Below are positions 1-8,464 of a stretch of 64,000 nucleotides of DNA, in pieces (position 1 is the first letter of the stretch; each line of letters starts with the position of its first letter). Source of the stretch: an uncultured Oscillospiraceae bacterium. Lineage in GTDB: Bacteria; Bacillota; Clostridia; Oscillospirales; Acutalibacteraceae. The stretch covers positions 1 to 64,000 of the forward strand of contig CAOKRG010000010.1 of assembly GCA_948471095.1 (NCBI GenBank), written 5' to 3'. The notes under the pieces are model-generated. The model did no database searches. It saw only the letters and a program-made list of their open reading frames with translations, and was not told the origin of the DNA. A program made the position numbers and the translations under genes.

Positions 1-346
1 CCAAGCCCGCACGCGCGTGCGGGTCCAGCGTCACGCTGGCCTCCGGCGGCTTAAGGGACTTTTTTGTAAAAAAGTCCCTTAAGAATCCTCAAAAAACTTT
101 ACACGTTTGGCCGGGGCGGGAGGCGCTGGCTGTGCGCTCGGTTTGGGGCTCCCGGCGTCCCCGTTGGTTAAGGCAAGCTTACGGTAGTCTCCTGCCTACG
201 CGTTATCCGGGCTTACTCATCCCATTCCTTCCGCGACTGGAAGGAGCGCTCCGCGGATTGGGTCCAGCGTCACGCTGGCTCGCGGGCGACTCAACTTCCC
301 GATACCCCACCGCCAGCACGCGCGTGTGGATGCAACGTCACGTTGC
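1..346. repeat. Composite intergenic repeat block downstream of dnaK
   Basis: There is no gene here. The block holds a short palindrome CCAGCGTCACGCTGG at 25-39, a 14-bp perfect stem-loop at 51-82 (loop TGTA) followed by the AAACTTTACACG arm tail, a GCGCTCGGTTTGGGG segment near 136, and a second palindrome at 264-278. A third palindrome at about 331-346 has a compensating change (CAACGTCACGTTG). The same segments recur at 2247-2603 and, inverted, at 15331-15640. The block ends exactly at the dnaK stop codon. Confidence 0.85.
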
Positions 347-2185
347 CTAGTCGACGTCTTTGAAGTCGGCGTCGTAGACGTTGCCGTCGGGGGCGGGGCC
401 GCCGGGGTTGCCCGCGCCCGGGTCCTGGGGGCCGCCGGGCTGGCCCTGGGGCGCGGCCTGCTGGTACAGCTTCTCGCTCACCGCGTACACGGCCTTCTGC
501 AGGTCGTCCATGCCGGCCTTCAGCTCCTCCACCGTGCCGTTCTGCAGCTTGTCGCGCAGGGCCGCCACTTTCACGTTGATCTCGTTCTTGTCCGCCTCCT
601 GCAGCTTGTCGCCGCTGTCGCTGACCAGCTTCTCGGCGGAATAGCACAGGTTCTCGGCGTTGTTTTTGGTGTCCACCTCTTCCCGGCGCTTCTTATCCTC
701 CTCGGCGAACTGCTCCGCCGCCTTCACGGCCCGGTCGATGTCCTCCTTGCTCATGTTGGAGCTGGAGCTGATGGTGATGTGCTGCTCCTTGCCCGTGCCC
801 AGGTCCTTGGCGGAGACATTCACGATGCCGTTGGCGTCAATGTCGAAGGTGACCTCGATCTGAGGGATGCCCCGGGGGGCGGGGGCGATGCCGTCCAGCT
901 TAAAGAGGCCCAGCTGCTTGTTGTCCCGGGCGAATTCCCGCTCGCCTTGCAGGACGTTGACCTCCACCTGGGTCTGGCCGTCGGCGGCGGTGGAGAAAAT
1001 CTGGCTCTTCTTGGCGGGGATGGTGGTGTTGCGGTCAATGATCTTGGTCATCACGCCGCCCATGGTCTCCACGCCCAGGGAAAGCGGGGTCACGTCCAAC
1101 AGCAGCAGGCCCTGGACCTCGCCGCCCAGCACGCCGGCCTGAATGGCCGCGCCGATGGCCACGCACTCGTCCGGGTTGATGCCCTTGAAGGGGTCCTTGC
1201 CAATGAAGTTCTTCACCGCGTCCTGCACGGCCGGGATGCGGCTGGAGCCGCCCACCAGCAACACCTTGCTGATCTCGCCGATGGAGAGCCCGGAGTCGGA
1301 CAGGGCCTGGCGCACGGGGCCCATGGTCTTTTCCACCAGGTCGGCGGTCAGCTCGTTGAACTTGGCCCGGGAGAGGGTCATGTCCAGATGCTTGGGGCCG
1401 GTGGCGTCCGCGGTGATGAAGGGCAGGTTGATGGCCGCGGTGGTCACGCCGGAAAGCTCGATCTTGGCCTTCTCCGCCGCCTCCTTGATGCGCTGCATGG
1501 CCATCTTGTCGCCGGAAAGGTCAATGCCCTGCTCCACCTTGAACGTGGCGATGATGTGGTCGATGACCCGCTGGTCGAAGTCGTCGCCGCCCAGGCGGTT
1601 GTTTCCGGCGGTGGCCAGCACCTCCTGCACGCCGTCGCCCATCTCGATGATGGACACGTCGAAGGTGCCGCCGCCCAGGTCGTAGACCATGACCTTCTGG
1701 TCGGCGTCCTTATCCACGCCGTAGGAGAGGGCCGCGGCGGTGGGCTCGTTGATGATGCGCTTTACGTCCAGGCCCGCGATCTTGCCCGCGTCCTTGGTGG
1801 CCTGGCGCTGGGCGTCGGTAAAGTAGGCGGGCACGGTGATGACCGCGCTGGTGACGGCCTCGCCCAGGTAAGCCTCCGCGTCTGCCTTGAGCTTTTGCAG
1901 CACCATGGCGCTGATCTCCTGGGGGGTGTAGTTTTTGCCGTCAATGCTCACCTTGTAGGCGCTGCCCATCTCCCGCTTGATGGAGGAGACGGTGCGCTCC
2001 GGGTTGGTGATGGCCTGGCGCTTTGCCACCTGGCCCACCATGCGCTCGCCGTCCTTGGAGAAGGCCACCACAGAGGGGGTGGTGCGGGCGCCCTCGGCGT
2101 TGGCGATGACCACGGGCTCGCCGCCCTCGATGACCGCCACGCAGGAGTTTGTAGTTCCCAAATCAATACCAATTGTTTTTGCCAT
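347..2185 (-). CDS. dnaK: Molecular chaperone DnaK (Hsp70)
   Basis: ATP-dependent cytosolic Hsp70 chaperone of 612 residues, the usual bacterial length. The protein begins [15 protein letters not shown] (ATPase phosphate-1 motif), has the DLGGGTFD phosphate-2 motif near residue 195 and the interdomain linker [11 protein letters not shown] near 385. A substrate-binding beta domain, helical lid and Gly/Pro-rich tail ending DADFKDVD follow. The start at 2185 is set by the conserved N-terminus; a GAGG lies about 8 nt upstream. The open frame continues 76 codons further upstream through repeat DNA, which is not part of the protein. It is the third gene of hrcA-grpE-dnaK but is separated from grpE by 418 bp of repeat. 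The dnaJ gene that often follows is not in the window. The terminal TAG lies directly against a repeat palindrome. Confidence 0.98.
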   Translation of the reverse strand: MAKTIGIDLGTTNSCVAVIEGGEPVVIANAEGARTTPSVVAFSKDGERMVGQVAKRQAITNPERTVSSIKREMGSAYKVSIDGKNYTPQEISAMVLQKLKADAEAYLGEAVTSAVITVPAYFTDAQRQATKDAGKIAGLDVKRIINEPTAAALSYGVDKDADQKVMVYDLGGGTFDVSIIEMGDGVQEVLATAGNNRLGGDDFDQRVIDHIIATFKVEQGIDLSGDKMAMQRIKEAAEKAKIELSGVTTAAINLPFITADATGPKHLDMTLSRAKFNELTADLVEKTMGPVRQALSDSGLSIGEISKVLLVGGSSRIPAVQDAVKNFIGKDPFKGINPDECVAIGAAIQAGVLGGEVQGLLLLDVTPLSLGVETMGGVMTKIIDRNTTIPAKKSQIFSTAADGQTQVEVNVLQGEREFARDNKQLGLFKLDGIAPAPRGIPQIEVTFDIDANGIVNVSAKDLGTGKEQHITISSSSNMSKEDIDRAVKAAEQFAEEDKKRREEVDTKNNAENLCYSAEKLVSDSGDKLQEADKNEINVKVAALRDKLQNGTVEELKAGMDDLQKAVYAVSEKLYQQAAPQGQPGGPQDPGAGNPGGPAPDGNVYDADFKDVD

Positions 2186-2603
2186 GATAATTACCTCACT
2201 TAGAATAATTGATTTATTAAAAGATTTTTTAGTATTACTTTTAGTATTAAAAGGCCTCCGGCGGCTTAGGGGCTCTGCCCCTAAAAACCCCGCCACCATT
2301 GAAAAGGTGGACGAAACTTTTACACGTTTATCGTAGGAGTGAGTCGTACACTGGGCGCTCGGTTTGGGGCTTGCATGTTTACCACACAGTGCCTTCGCGG
2401 GCGACGAAGCCAACCTGTGGCTATAAGCTTACACGCGCGTGTGCTCACCGCCAGGTGCGCTCGGTTTGGGGCTCCTGGCTTTCCCTCAGGTTGAGGCAAG
2501 CTTACGGAAGTTTCCTGCCTACGCGTTATCCAGGCCTACTCCTACCACATCCTCAGCGACTGGAAGGAGCGCCCCGCGGCGTGGGTCCAGCGTCACGCTG
2601 GTT
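2186..2603. repeat. Repeat block inserted between grpE and dnaK
   Basis: Holds no convincing gene. One arm of the palindromic family starts at 2253 (GGCCTCCGGCGGC). It contains stem-loop 1 (TTAGGGGC/GCCCCTAA, 2266-2284), stem-loop 2 (CCACC...GGTGG, about 2292-2311) and the tail GACGAAACTTTTACACG. From about 2352 to 2601 a second composite segment closely resembles 120-278 and ends in the palindrome CCAGCGTCACGCTGG at 2587-2601, two bases from the grpE stop codon. Only the AT-rich 2186-2250 stretch looks like ordinary leader DNA for dnaK. Confidence 0.85.
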
Positions 2604-3137
2604 TCAGTTTGCCACCTGCACCATGGCGAAGCGCACCACCCGGTCCCCCAGCTTATAGCCCTTCTGGAACACGGCGGCGATCACGTTCTCGCCCAGGTTT
2701 TCGTCCTCGATGTGGGCCACGGCATTGTGGAGCTTGGGGTCGAAGGCCTCCCCGGCCTCTCCCACCGCCGTCATACCCAGCTTCTCAAAAGCCGCCTCAA
2801 TCTGGGCCTGGATCATCTCCACGCCCTTTCTCATGTCCTCCGCCGAGGCGTTCTCCTGGCCCAGGGCCCGCTCGATGTTGTCCGCGATGGGCAGAATGGC
2901 CTGCACGGTGTCGGAGACCGCGTTGTTATAGATGCCGGCCTTCTCGGCGGCGGTGCGCTTGCGGAAGTTGTCGTACTCCGCCAGCACCCGCAGGTACTGG
3001 TCCTTCTGGGCGGCCAGCTCCGCTTGCAGCTTCTCCAGCGCGTCCTCCTCCTGGGGCTGGGGCTCCTGGGCCTCCGGCTCCGGCGGGGCCTCCGCTTCCG
3101 GCGGACGCTTTTCCTCTTTGTCCTTGTTGTCCTTCAT
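2604..3137 (-). CDS. grpE: Nucleotide exchange factor GrpE
   Basis: GrpE releases ADP from DnaK and so resets the chaperone cycle in the cytosol. The 177-residue product has an acidic, Pro/Glu-rich disordered start, then a long coiled-coil helix with the family core LRVLAEYDNFRKRT near residue 55. A C-terminal beta domain follows, ending VQVAN. An AAAGGAG ribosome site precedes the start. The gene lies 96 bp downstream of hrcA without a repeat between them, and is presumably transcribed from the CIRCE-controlled promoter upstream of hrcA. A repeat block begins two bases after its stop codon. Confidence 0.97.
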   Translation of the reverse strand: MKDNKDKEEKRPPEAEAPPEPEAQEPQPQEEDALEKLQAELAAQKDQYLRVLAEYDNFRKRTAAEKAGIYNNAVSDTVQAILPIADNIERALGQENASAEDMRKGVEMIQAQIEAAFEKLGMTAVGEAGEAFDPKLHNAVAHIEDENLGENVIAAVFQKGYKLGDRVVRFAMVQVAN

Positions 3138-3233
3138 ATATTACAGGCTCCTTTCTAAAAAAGTATCTGTTATTTTTAGAATGCCCAAACGGGCAGGATT
3201 TGAAGCGGTAAAAAGCCGGGGCCCTTTTGGGGC

Positions 3234-4253
3234 TCACTCGTCCCTGGCCAGCATGGTCAGCTGATCCCCAACCCGCTGGGACAGGTAGCCCAAAGCCGCC
3301 AGCTGCCTGCGGTAGTCCATGCGCATGGGGCCCACCGCCGCGATGGCCCCCGCGTCCCGGCCGTCCACCCGGTACCGGGCCACCACGGCCGAGGCCTCCT
3401 CCAGCGCGGGCAGACCGGCTTCCCGGCCGATGAGCACCGTGATGCGGCCCGGCTTCTGGTCCAGCAGGGAGGCCATGGCCTCCCGGTCCTCCAAAAAGTC
3501 CAGCACCCGCCGCAGCTCCGCCGGGCCGAAGCCCCCGTGCTGGAGCAGGTTCATCTGGCCGCTGAGGACCATGTCCGTGCGGGCGGTGTCCCCCGCCGCC
3601 TCCAGCAAGGCCCGCAGGGGCGCGCCCACCAGGGCGTACATCCCGCCCAGCGAAGCGCCCAGGCTTTGCAGAAAGGCCGGCGTAATCTCGGACACGGGCC
3701 TCCCGGCGGCGCGCTCGTTAAAGGCCCGGAAAAAGTACCGCAGAATCTCCGTGGTTAAGTCGTAATCGCAGTGGAAGGCCCGGCTTTTTATAGTCCCGCC
3801 AGAGCTGATGAGCAGCAGCATGGCGGTGCGGCGGCTGGTCTGCACCAGCTGGACCGCCTTGACCCTGGCCCCCGCGCCTCCCGGCGTGGTCGCCGCCGCG
3901 GCGCAGCGGCCCAGCTCCGCCGCCAGCCGGGCCGCCGCGGCCAGCAGCCGGTCCGGATCGCAGGGGCCCAGACGGGAGTCGATCCAGCGCTGCTCTTCCG
4001 GGTCCAGCCGGGGCTCGGGCATCAGCCGGTCCACATATTCCCGGTAGCCCCGCTGGGAGGGCACCCGCCCTGCCGAGGTGTGGGGCTGTTCCAAAAACCC
4101 CAGCTCGGTCAGGCTTGCCATCTCGTTGCGCACCGTGGCGGAGGAAACCCCCACCTCCCGGGCCACCGCCTTGCTGCCCACCGGCTCGCCGCCCCGGATG
4201 AATCCGGAAACCACCGAGGCCAATATCTGTTCTTTCCGCGGGCTGAGCTCCAT
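3234..4253 (-). CDS. hrcA: Heat-inducible transcription repressor HrcA
   Basis: HrcA binds CIRCE operators and represses the class I heat-shock genes; its folding depends on GroE. The 339-residue product has an N-terminal winged helix (MELSPRKEQILASVV, then SSATVRNEMASLTELGFLEQPHTSAGRVPS, given here only as landmarks near residues 34-65) and a GAF-like C-terminal dimerisation region. Length matches the family. I chose the ATG at 4253 because the conserved MELSPRKEQIL start follows a GGAAGGG site; the frame is open 21 codons further upstream. It is the first gene of the operon, about 160 nt downstream of a perfect CIRCE element, so it is autoregulated. Confidence 0.97.
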   Translation of the reverse strand: MELSPRKEQILASVVSGFIRGGEPVGSKAVAREVGVSSATVRNEMASLTELGFLEQPHTSAGRVPSQRGYREYVDRLMPEPRLDPEEQRWIDSRLGPCDPDRLLAAAARLAAELGRCAAAATTPGGAGARVKAVQLVQTSRRTAMLLLISSGGTIKSRAFHCDYDLTTEILRYFFRAFNERAAGRPVSEITPAFLQSLGASLGGMYALVGAPLRALLEAAGDTARTDMVLSGQMNLLQHGGFGPAELRRVLDFLEDREAMASLLDQKPGRITVLIGREAGLPALEEASAVVARYRVDGRDAGAIAAVGPMRMDYRRQLAALGYLSQRVGDQLTMLARDE

Positions 4254-4410
4254 AGCCGGTCCATCCCTTCCGCCCGGGCTCCAGGGCCGGGCCAAGTTTT
4301 CAGAACCGGCGTCCACGGCCGGAGAACGCCGTCCGGGCGGCTCCCTTACCGCCCCGCGGCGTCAAAAAAGCCTTGCGGCGCGCCAGCGTCCCCAGCCATG
4401 AAAGCGGTTC

Positions 4411-4437
4411 TTAGCACTCCTATCGCGCGAGTGCTAA
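4411..4437 (-). promoter_or_regulatory. CIRCE operator (HrcA-binding site)
   Basis: TTAGCACTC, nine bases, then GAGTGCTAA: a perfect match to the CIRCE consensus inverted repeat. It lies just downstream of the hrcA promoter -10 box, where bound HrcA would block transcription of hrcA-grpE-dnaK. Confidence 0.98.
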
Positions 4438-4449
4438 ACTCTATATCAT

Positions 4450-4478
4450 AGAGTACCACGATGGTCAGAAAAAGTCAA
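4450..4478 (-). promoter_or_regulatory. Promoter of hrcA-grpE-dnaK
   Basis: On the minus strand: TTGACT (4473-4478), a 17-base spacer and TACTCT (4450-4455). This is a SigA-type promoter placed directly upstream of the CIRCE element. Confidence 0.8.
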
Positions 4479-4579
4479 TACGCTATTTGTTAAAAGTTTG
4501 TTAAGGAAGCGCGGATTGCCGCCGCGCCCGCTTTTTCCGCCCCGGGCCCTTGGGGAAAAAGGAATTTTCGAAAAAATCC

Positions 4580-4609
4580 TTGACAATTTATACCGGCCTG
4601 TGGTATGAT
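4580..4609 (+). promoter_or_regulatory. Promoter of the tRNA-Ser pair
   Basis: TTGACA at 4580-4585, an 18-base spacer and TATGAT at 4604-4609, ending 15 bases upstream of the first tRNA. Confidence 0.8.
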
Positions 4610-4624
4610 AAGCGGCAGAGAGCC

Positions 4625-4713
4625 GGAGAGGTGTCCGAGTGGTTTAAGGAGCTAGTCTTGAAAACTAGTGATCCCGCAAGGGACCAAGAGTTCGAATCTC
4701 TTCCTCTCCGCCA
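4625..4713 (+). tRNA. tRNA-Ser (anticodon TGA)
   Basis: Acceptor stem GGAGAGG (4625-4631) pairs with CCTCTCC (4703-4709), followed by the G discriminator and an encoded CCA. The anticodon loop CTTGAAA between CTAGT-type arms gives TGA. The long variable arm (ATCCCGCAAGGGA) is typical of a class II serine tRNA, and the T loop reads TTCGAAT. An open reading frame crossing this tRNA is spurious. Confidence 0.97.
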
Positions 4714-4753
4714 ATTTGTTAATCCTTATAGATTTATCATAAAGTTTCACCTT

Positions 4754-4843
4754 GGAGAAGTACCCAAGTGGTGAAGGGGCTCCCCTGCTAAGGGAGTAGG
4801 TCGGGAAACCGGCGCATGGGTTCAAATCCCATCTTCTCCGCCA
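4754..4843 (+). tRNA. tRNA-Ser (anticodon GCT)
   Basis: Acceptor stem GGAGAAG (4754-4760) pairs with CTTCTCC (4833-4839), with encoded CCA. The anticodon arm CTCCC-CTGCTAA-GGGAG gives GCT. The long variable arm (TCGGGAAACCGG) marks a serine tRNA. It lies 40 bp downstream of the first tRNA-Ser and is probably co-transcribed with it. Confidence 0.97.
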
Positions 4844-4886
4844 AATGCCTTAAAATCCTGAGAGGGTTTTAGGGCATTTTTGTTTT
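4843..4886 (+). terminator. Terminator of the tRNA operon
   Basis: AAATGCC with an inner TAAAA/TTTTA helix pairs with GGCATTT and is followed by TTTTTGTTTTT. This is a classic rho-independent terminator directly after the second tRNA. Confidence 0.92.
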
Positions 4887-4974
4887 TATGCCGCGCCCAC
4901 CCAACGGCGCCGGGGGCGCAAAAAAAGGAACTGGCTGGCAGTTCCCTTTTTTCTTCTCTATGCTTTGGGGAGTA

Positions 4975-5397
4975 TCCAAAGGACGCAGTTTTTTGAAGTC
5001 ATGCGGAGCGGCCCCCGGCGGCCAGGGTTTCACCCTGGACTGGACCAAACTTTTTGAAAAAAGTTTGGATCAAAAACTTTTAAACGCTTGGCCGGGGTGG
5101 AGGCCGTTGGCTCCGCGCTCGGTTTGGGGCGGGAAGCTACACTATACATGGGTTCCTTCAACTCGACTGAAATGGCAGGCGAGAAGTACAGCTTATGCTG
5201 CTTGAGCGCAACACCAAAAGTTTTGTCCACTTTTTCAAAAAGTGGACGAGTTATCCAAAGGATAACTCGTGGGTTCTTAGGGACGACTTGGCAAAGCCAA
5301 CGTCGACTTCGCGTAGCGAACGTCATGAGTCCCTAAGCTGCCAGCGGCCACTCTGTAAAACTCCCATAAAAATGTGCTCTTTGAACACTCCCGGCCC
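4975..5397. repeat. Full-length palindromic repeat element
   Basis: No gene. The left end GAAGTCATGCGGAGCGGCC lies at 4995-5013 and the right end, inverted, GGCCACTCTGTAAAACTCCC, at 5346-5365. The left arm has stem-loop 1 CCAGGGT/ACCCTGG (5022-5038), which differs entirely in sequence from other copies, and stem-loop 2 CCAAACTTTTT/AAAAAGTTTGG. The right arm holds a CCACTTTTT/AAAAAGTGG hairpin near 5228 and a long TTAGGGAC...GTCCCTAA hairpin. The centre carries GCGCTCGGTTTGGGG. Open frames here follow the repeat and are not genes. Confidence 0.85.
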
Positions 5398-5829
5398 CTA
5401 TATCCCGTGCCGCTCCAGGTAGGCGATGAAGGCCCGCAGCACCTCCCGGTCGCTCTCATAGGTGACCAGCTTCAGCGCCTCCCCCAAAGTGGCCCAGGCC
5501 ATATCCTCCACCTCGGCCTCCTGGCGGTTCAGGTCCCCACCCGTGGGCCGGGCGGCAAAGTAGACCACGTCCTTCATCACCCGGGGCTTGGGCGAAAAGG
5601 TCACCACCCGGCGGAAGCCCTGGTCCAGCTTGACCTTGAGCCCCGTCTCCTCCCGGATCTCCCGGCGGGCGGTTTCCGCCTCGTCTTCGCCGGCCTCCAC
5701 ATGGCCTTTCGGGAAGGCCCAGTGCCCGCCGTTCTTATGCCGGATGACCAGCACCCGGGGCAGCCCGTCCGCCTCCTGGCAGACAACGGCTCCGCAGGAT
5801 TTTTCCATCTGAAACGTACCGGGTTTCAT
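5398..5829 (-). CDS. Nudix hydrolase
   Basis: A 143-residue single-domain Nudix hydrolase, a family that cleaves nucleoside diphosphates linked to another group. The Nudix box starts at GHVEAGE and runs to REIREETG (pattern G-x5-E-x7-R-E-x2-E-E-x-G), with KGHVEAG preceded by HWAFP. The layout resembles diadenosine polyphosphate or 8-oxo-dGTP type members; the substrate cannot be told. The start at 5829 is preferred because GGAGG lies seven bases upstream; another Met occurs seven codons downstream. It lies 67 bp behind galM, with an inverted repeat in the gap, so it may be the last gene of the sugar operon. Confidence 0.9.
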   Translation of the reverse strand: MKPGTFQMEKSCGAVVCQEADGLPRVLVIRHKNGGHWAFPKGHVEAGEDEAETARREIREETGLKVKLDQGFRRVVTFSPKPRVMKDVVYFAARPTGGDLNRQEAEVEDMAWATLGEALKLVTYESDREVLRAFIAYLERHGI

Positions 5830-5845
5830 ACCGTAACCTCCACAG

Positions 5846-5888
5846 CCCAAGGAGGCAGCGGCCAGCCGCTGGATCCTGCCTCCTTGGG
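5846..5888. repeat. 13-bp inverted repeat between galM and the Nudix gene
   Basis: CCCAAGGAGGCAG (5846-5858) pairs perfectly with CTGCCTCCTTGGG (5876-5888). The T-run follows on the plus strand only, although both flanking genes run on the minus strand. It is therefore not a normal terminator for galM. The hairpin may trim the mRNA or lower expression of the Nudix gene. Confidence 0.6.
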
Positions 5889-5896
5889 GATATTTT

Positions 5897-6940
5897 TTAC
5901 CGGGTCGAGAATTTGTAAGCCGTCACGCTGGCGAAATCCTCCTCCGGCTCCAAAATGCCGCCGGGGAAGTTCTCGTGGTTTACCGCGTCCGGGTAGAACT
6001 GGGTCTCCAGGCAGAAGGCCGTGTGGGGGCCCATGGGCCTGCCGTCCTTGCCCAAAACGCCCTGGGGCGGCTTGTTAAAGGTATACAGCTGCACGCCGGG
6101 CATGTCCGTAAAGACCTCCATCACCCGGCCGCTTTCCGGCTCGTAGGCTTCGGCGATCTTCCGGTAGCCCTGGCCGGCCGCGCAGAAATTGTGGTCGTAC
6201 CCGCCGCACAGCTGGATCAGGTGGTCCTGGGCGAACATGTCCTGCCCCAGCTTCTTCGGGCTGCGGAAGTCCAGGGGGCTTTCCGCCACGGGCAGCAGCT
6301 CTCCGGTGGGGATGAGCGCGTCGGTGACGGCGGTGGACTGCTGGGCGTTGATGGTCAGGCTGGTGTCCAGCACCGTCTTGGAGGGGTCGCCGGACAGGTT
6401 GAAAAAGCTGTGGTTGGTGGGGTTATAGGGGGTCCGCCGGGTGGCTTTGGCCTGATACGTGATCTTCAGGGCGTTCTGGGCCGTCAGCCGGTAGGCAATG
6501 GAGGCGCGCAGCGCCCCGGGGAAGCCCTCCTCGCCGTCCGGGCTTTCCAGGGTAAAGCGGATTTCCGGCTCCTCGCCGTCTTCGTACTCCGCGGCCCAAA
6601 GGGCCTGGTGGAAGCCCCCGGGGCCCCCGTGCAGGGAGTTTTCCCCATCGTTCTTATTTAATGTATACGTCTGGCCGTCCAGCTGGAAGCGGGCCCCGCC
6701 GATGCGGTTGCCCCAGCGGCCGATGGCGGCCCCGTGGTAGTCCGCGCCAAAGTACTCCTCCAGGGTCCGGTGGCCCAGCACCACGTCGCCGGGCCTTCCT
6801 TCCCGGTCCGGGGCCAGCAGCCGGAGCACCCGGCAGCCATAGTCCGTAAAGACGGCGGTCATGGACCCTGTGCACAAGGTATAGCTGCGGACCTCCCGCC
6901 CGTCGGGCAGGGTCCCGAAGCGTTCCACTTTTACGCCCAT
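5897..6940 (-). CDS. galM: Aldose 1-epimerase (mutarotase)
   Basis: Interconverts the alpha and beta anomers of glucose or galactose in the cytosol. The 347-residue product has the family length and landmarks: GRWGNRI near residue 78, the catalytic-site NHSFFNLSG around 178 and GYDHNF near 240, with a conserved glutamate (CLETQ) near 310. The ATG is three bases downstream of the stop of the ROK kinase gene, so the two are one transcript. Together they would supply the preferred anomer and phosphorylate it. No signal peptide is present. Confidence 0.95.
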   Translation of the reverse strand: MGVKVERFGTLPDGREVRSYTLCTGSMTAVFTDYGCRVLRLLAPDREGRPGDVVLGHRTLEEYFGADYHGAAIGRWGNRIGGARFQLDGQTYTLNKNDGENSLHGGPGGFHQALWAAEYEDGEEPEIRFTLESPDGEEGFPGALRASIAYRLTAQNALKITYQAKATRRTPYNPTNHSFFNLSGDPSKTVLDTSLTINAQQSTAVTDALIPTGELLPVAESPLDFRSPKKLGQDMFAQDHLIQLCGGYDHNFCAAGQGYRKIAEAYEPESGRVMEVFTDMPGVQLYTFNKPPQGVLGKDGRPMGPHTAFCLETQFYPDAVNHENFPGGILEPEEDFASVTAYKFSTR

Positions 6941-6943
6941 GGC

Positions 6944-7900
6944 TCAGCCTTCCTTGCCCAGCATGGCCGCGCCGATGATGCCCGCGTCGTTGCCCAGCTG
7001 CGCCTTGCAGATCTTGGTTTTCGCGTCCGGATTGTGGCCGTACTGCTCCTTATCCACAATGGCGCGCACGGGGGCCAGCAGGTTCTCGCCCTCGTTGCCC
7101 ACGCCGCCGCCGACGCAGAGGATGTTGGGCTGGAAGATGTTGATCATGTTGATCAGGCCCACGCTCAGATACTTCACGTACTCGTCCACGATCTTCTGGC
7201 CCACCGGGTCGCCCTGGCGCATGGCGTCAAAGGCGGTGCGGCCGTTGACCTTTTCGATGTCGCCGTCCACCTGGTGCCACAGGGCGGAGCCCTTGGGGGC
7301 GTCCTGCATGTGCATCTTGGTGCGCTTGATCAGGCCCGTGGCGGAGGCGTAGGCCTCCCAGCAGCCCAGGCGGCCGCAGGTGCAGGGCCAGCCGTCCGTC
7401 ACGATGACCGTGTGGCCCAGCTCGGCCCCGGCGAAGTTGCTGCCGGAGAAGATCTTGCCGTCGATGATGACGCCGCCGCCCACGCCGGTGCCCAGGGTGA
7501 TGGCCATGGCCACCTGGGCGCCCTTGAGGGCCCCGGCCATGTACTCGCCGAACGCCGCCGCGTTGGCGTCGTTCTCCATGTAGACCTGCTTGCCCTCTAG
7601 GCGCTCGGAGAGCATTTTCTGCATGGGGGTGTTCAGGAAGGGAAGGTTGTTGGCGTACTCGATGATGCCGGTGGCCTTGTTGACCGTGCCGGGGGAGCCC
7701 ACGCCGATCCACGGCACGTCCGCCAGGGTGAGGCCGGCCTTTTCCAGCGCGGCGCGGGCCGTGGCGGCCATGGCGTCCGCCACCTGCTCCGCGTTCTCCG
7801 TAGCGGTGGAGGAGCTGACCTTCGCTACGATCTTGCAGTCTTCGTCCACGATTCCGACGGCGATGTTGGTGCCGCCCAGGTCGATTCCCAGATAATACAT
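6944..7900 (-). CDS. ROK-family sugar kinase (probable glucokinase)
   Basis: ATP-dependent hexose kinase of 318 residues. It starts MYYLGIDLGGTNIAVG (phosphate-binding motif) and contains a GTGVGGG loop near residue 140. The ROK zinc motif CTCGRLGCWE lies near 175 and the ENDANA sugar-binding motif near 110. No helix-turn-helix domain is present, so this is a kinase and not an NagC/XylR-type repressor. The start at 7900 follows GGAG; eleven upstream codons are open but lack support. It is the first gene of an operon with galM. Glucose is the likeliest substrate, but ROK kinases also use fructose, allose or N-acyl amino sugars. Confidence 0.92.
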   Translation of the reverse strand: MYYLGIDLGGTNIAVGIVDEDCKIVAKVSSSTATENAEQVADAMAATARAALEKAGLTLADVPWIGVGSPGTVNKATGIIEYANNLPFLNTPMQKMLSERLEGKQVYMENDANAAAFGEYMAGALKGAQVAMAITLGTGVGGGVIIDGKIFSGSNFAGAELGHTVIVTDGWPCTCGRLGCWEAYASATGLIKRTKMHMQDAPKGSALWHQVDGDIEKVNGRTAFDAMRQGDPVGQKIVDEYVKYLSVGLINMINIFQPNILCVGGGVGNEGENLLAPVRAIVDKEQYGHNPDAKTKICKAQLGNDAGIIGAAMLGKEG

Positions 7901-7947
7901 AATGATTTCTCCTTCGAAGTAGAATTGGGACATGCCCGATTAAGGAT

Positions 7948-7976
7948 AGTATACTATATTTGAAGCGCGAAAGCAA
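7948..7976 (-). promoter_or_regulatory. Promoter of the ROK kinase-galM operon
   Basis: On the minus strand: TTGCTT (7971-7976), a 17-base spacer and TATACT (7948-7953), about 50 bp upstream of the kinase start. Confidence 0.75.
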
Positions 7977-7984
7977 ATATTTTC

Positions 7985-8190
7985 GGCCACATTTTTCAAG
8001 TTTTTTTGCGGGGGAAGGGCCGGGGCGGGCGGAAGGGGCTGGCCGCATCGGGGGGGCCGTTGTTTTTCGCTGCGCTCAAAGGCGCTGGCTTTTGGAACGG
8101 CGGCGCAGGGCTGGCGCGCCGCTTTTTTCTTGGGGGGATGAGGCGGCCTGCCGCTCTAGCTGTTTGTACTGCGCCGCTCCCAAACATTTC
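7985..8190. repeat. Second-type repeat segment (GCGGCGCAG family)
   Basis: Contains TTTTTCGCTGCGCTCAAAGG near 8060 and GGCGGCGCAGGGCTGGCGCG near 8099. The end TACTGCGCCGC is at about 8168-8178. The same order of segments is found, in one or the other direction, at 9935-10060, 10190-10310, 41840-41970, 63670-63800 and 63885-64000. No protein-coding signal. Confidence 0.8.
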
Positions 8191-8291
8191 CACCTTGACA
8201 AACTCCCCCAAATGGACTACCCTATAGAATAAGGGTAATTCCCTAATTTCAAAAAAAGAGGTGAGCCAGGTGAACGTTCCCCGAAGTAGCG

Positions 8292-8427
8292 ACAGCGCGG
8301 ACCCCCGAGAACCCTTCCCCCGGCCCGCCTTTTCCCGCCGGCCGGATTTAAGGCCGGGGCTTTAGCGCCGGCTCCCGTCTCCCGCGCGCCTTTGCGGGGG
8401 CGGAGCGGGCCCTATCCTCCGCGCTGT
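8292..8427 (+). promoter_or_regulatory. Structured leader of mgtE (candidate cis-regulatory RNA)
   Basis: ACAGCGCGGA (8292-8301) can pair perfectly with TCCGCGCTGT (8418-8427), and inside it GGCCCGC (8322-8328) with GCGGGCC (8405-8411). The long closing helix ends about 38 nt before mgtE. TTGACA at 8195-8200 lies upstream, but no good -10 box is seen at normal spacing (TACCCT at 8218-8223 is weak). mgtE is often controlled by Mg-sensing M-box leaders; I could not match the M-box consensus, so the class is open. Confidence 0.45.
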
Positions 8428-8464
8428 GTACTTCTTCCGAAAAAATTAAGGAGAGTGGTACACA

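Noticed and set aside
326..2203. Very long open frames opposite dnaK, and likewise opposite the PAS hydrogenase (12207-14396), the BceB-like permease (33826-35121), sbcC (39434-41167) and the flavoprotein genes (57726-59021)
   Set aside because: They are mirror frames of high-GC genes with biased third positions, low-complexity composition (Gly, Ala, Arg, Val, His), and no ribosome sites or domains.
4550..4774. 74-codon open frame across the first tRNA-Ser
   Set aside because: It runs through a clear tRNA gene and its promoter; no coding evidence.
5846..5888. Terminator of galM
   Set aside because: The T-run is on the plus strand while both neighbours are on the minus strand; reported as an inverted repeat only.
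8195..8464. M-box riboswitch before mgtE
   Set aside because: The conserved M-box core could not be found by eye; only a generic structured leader is reported.
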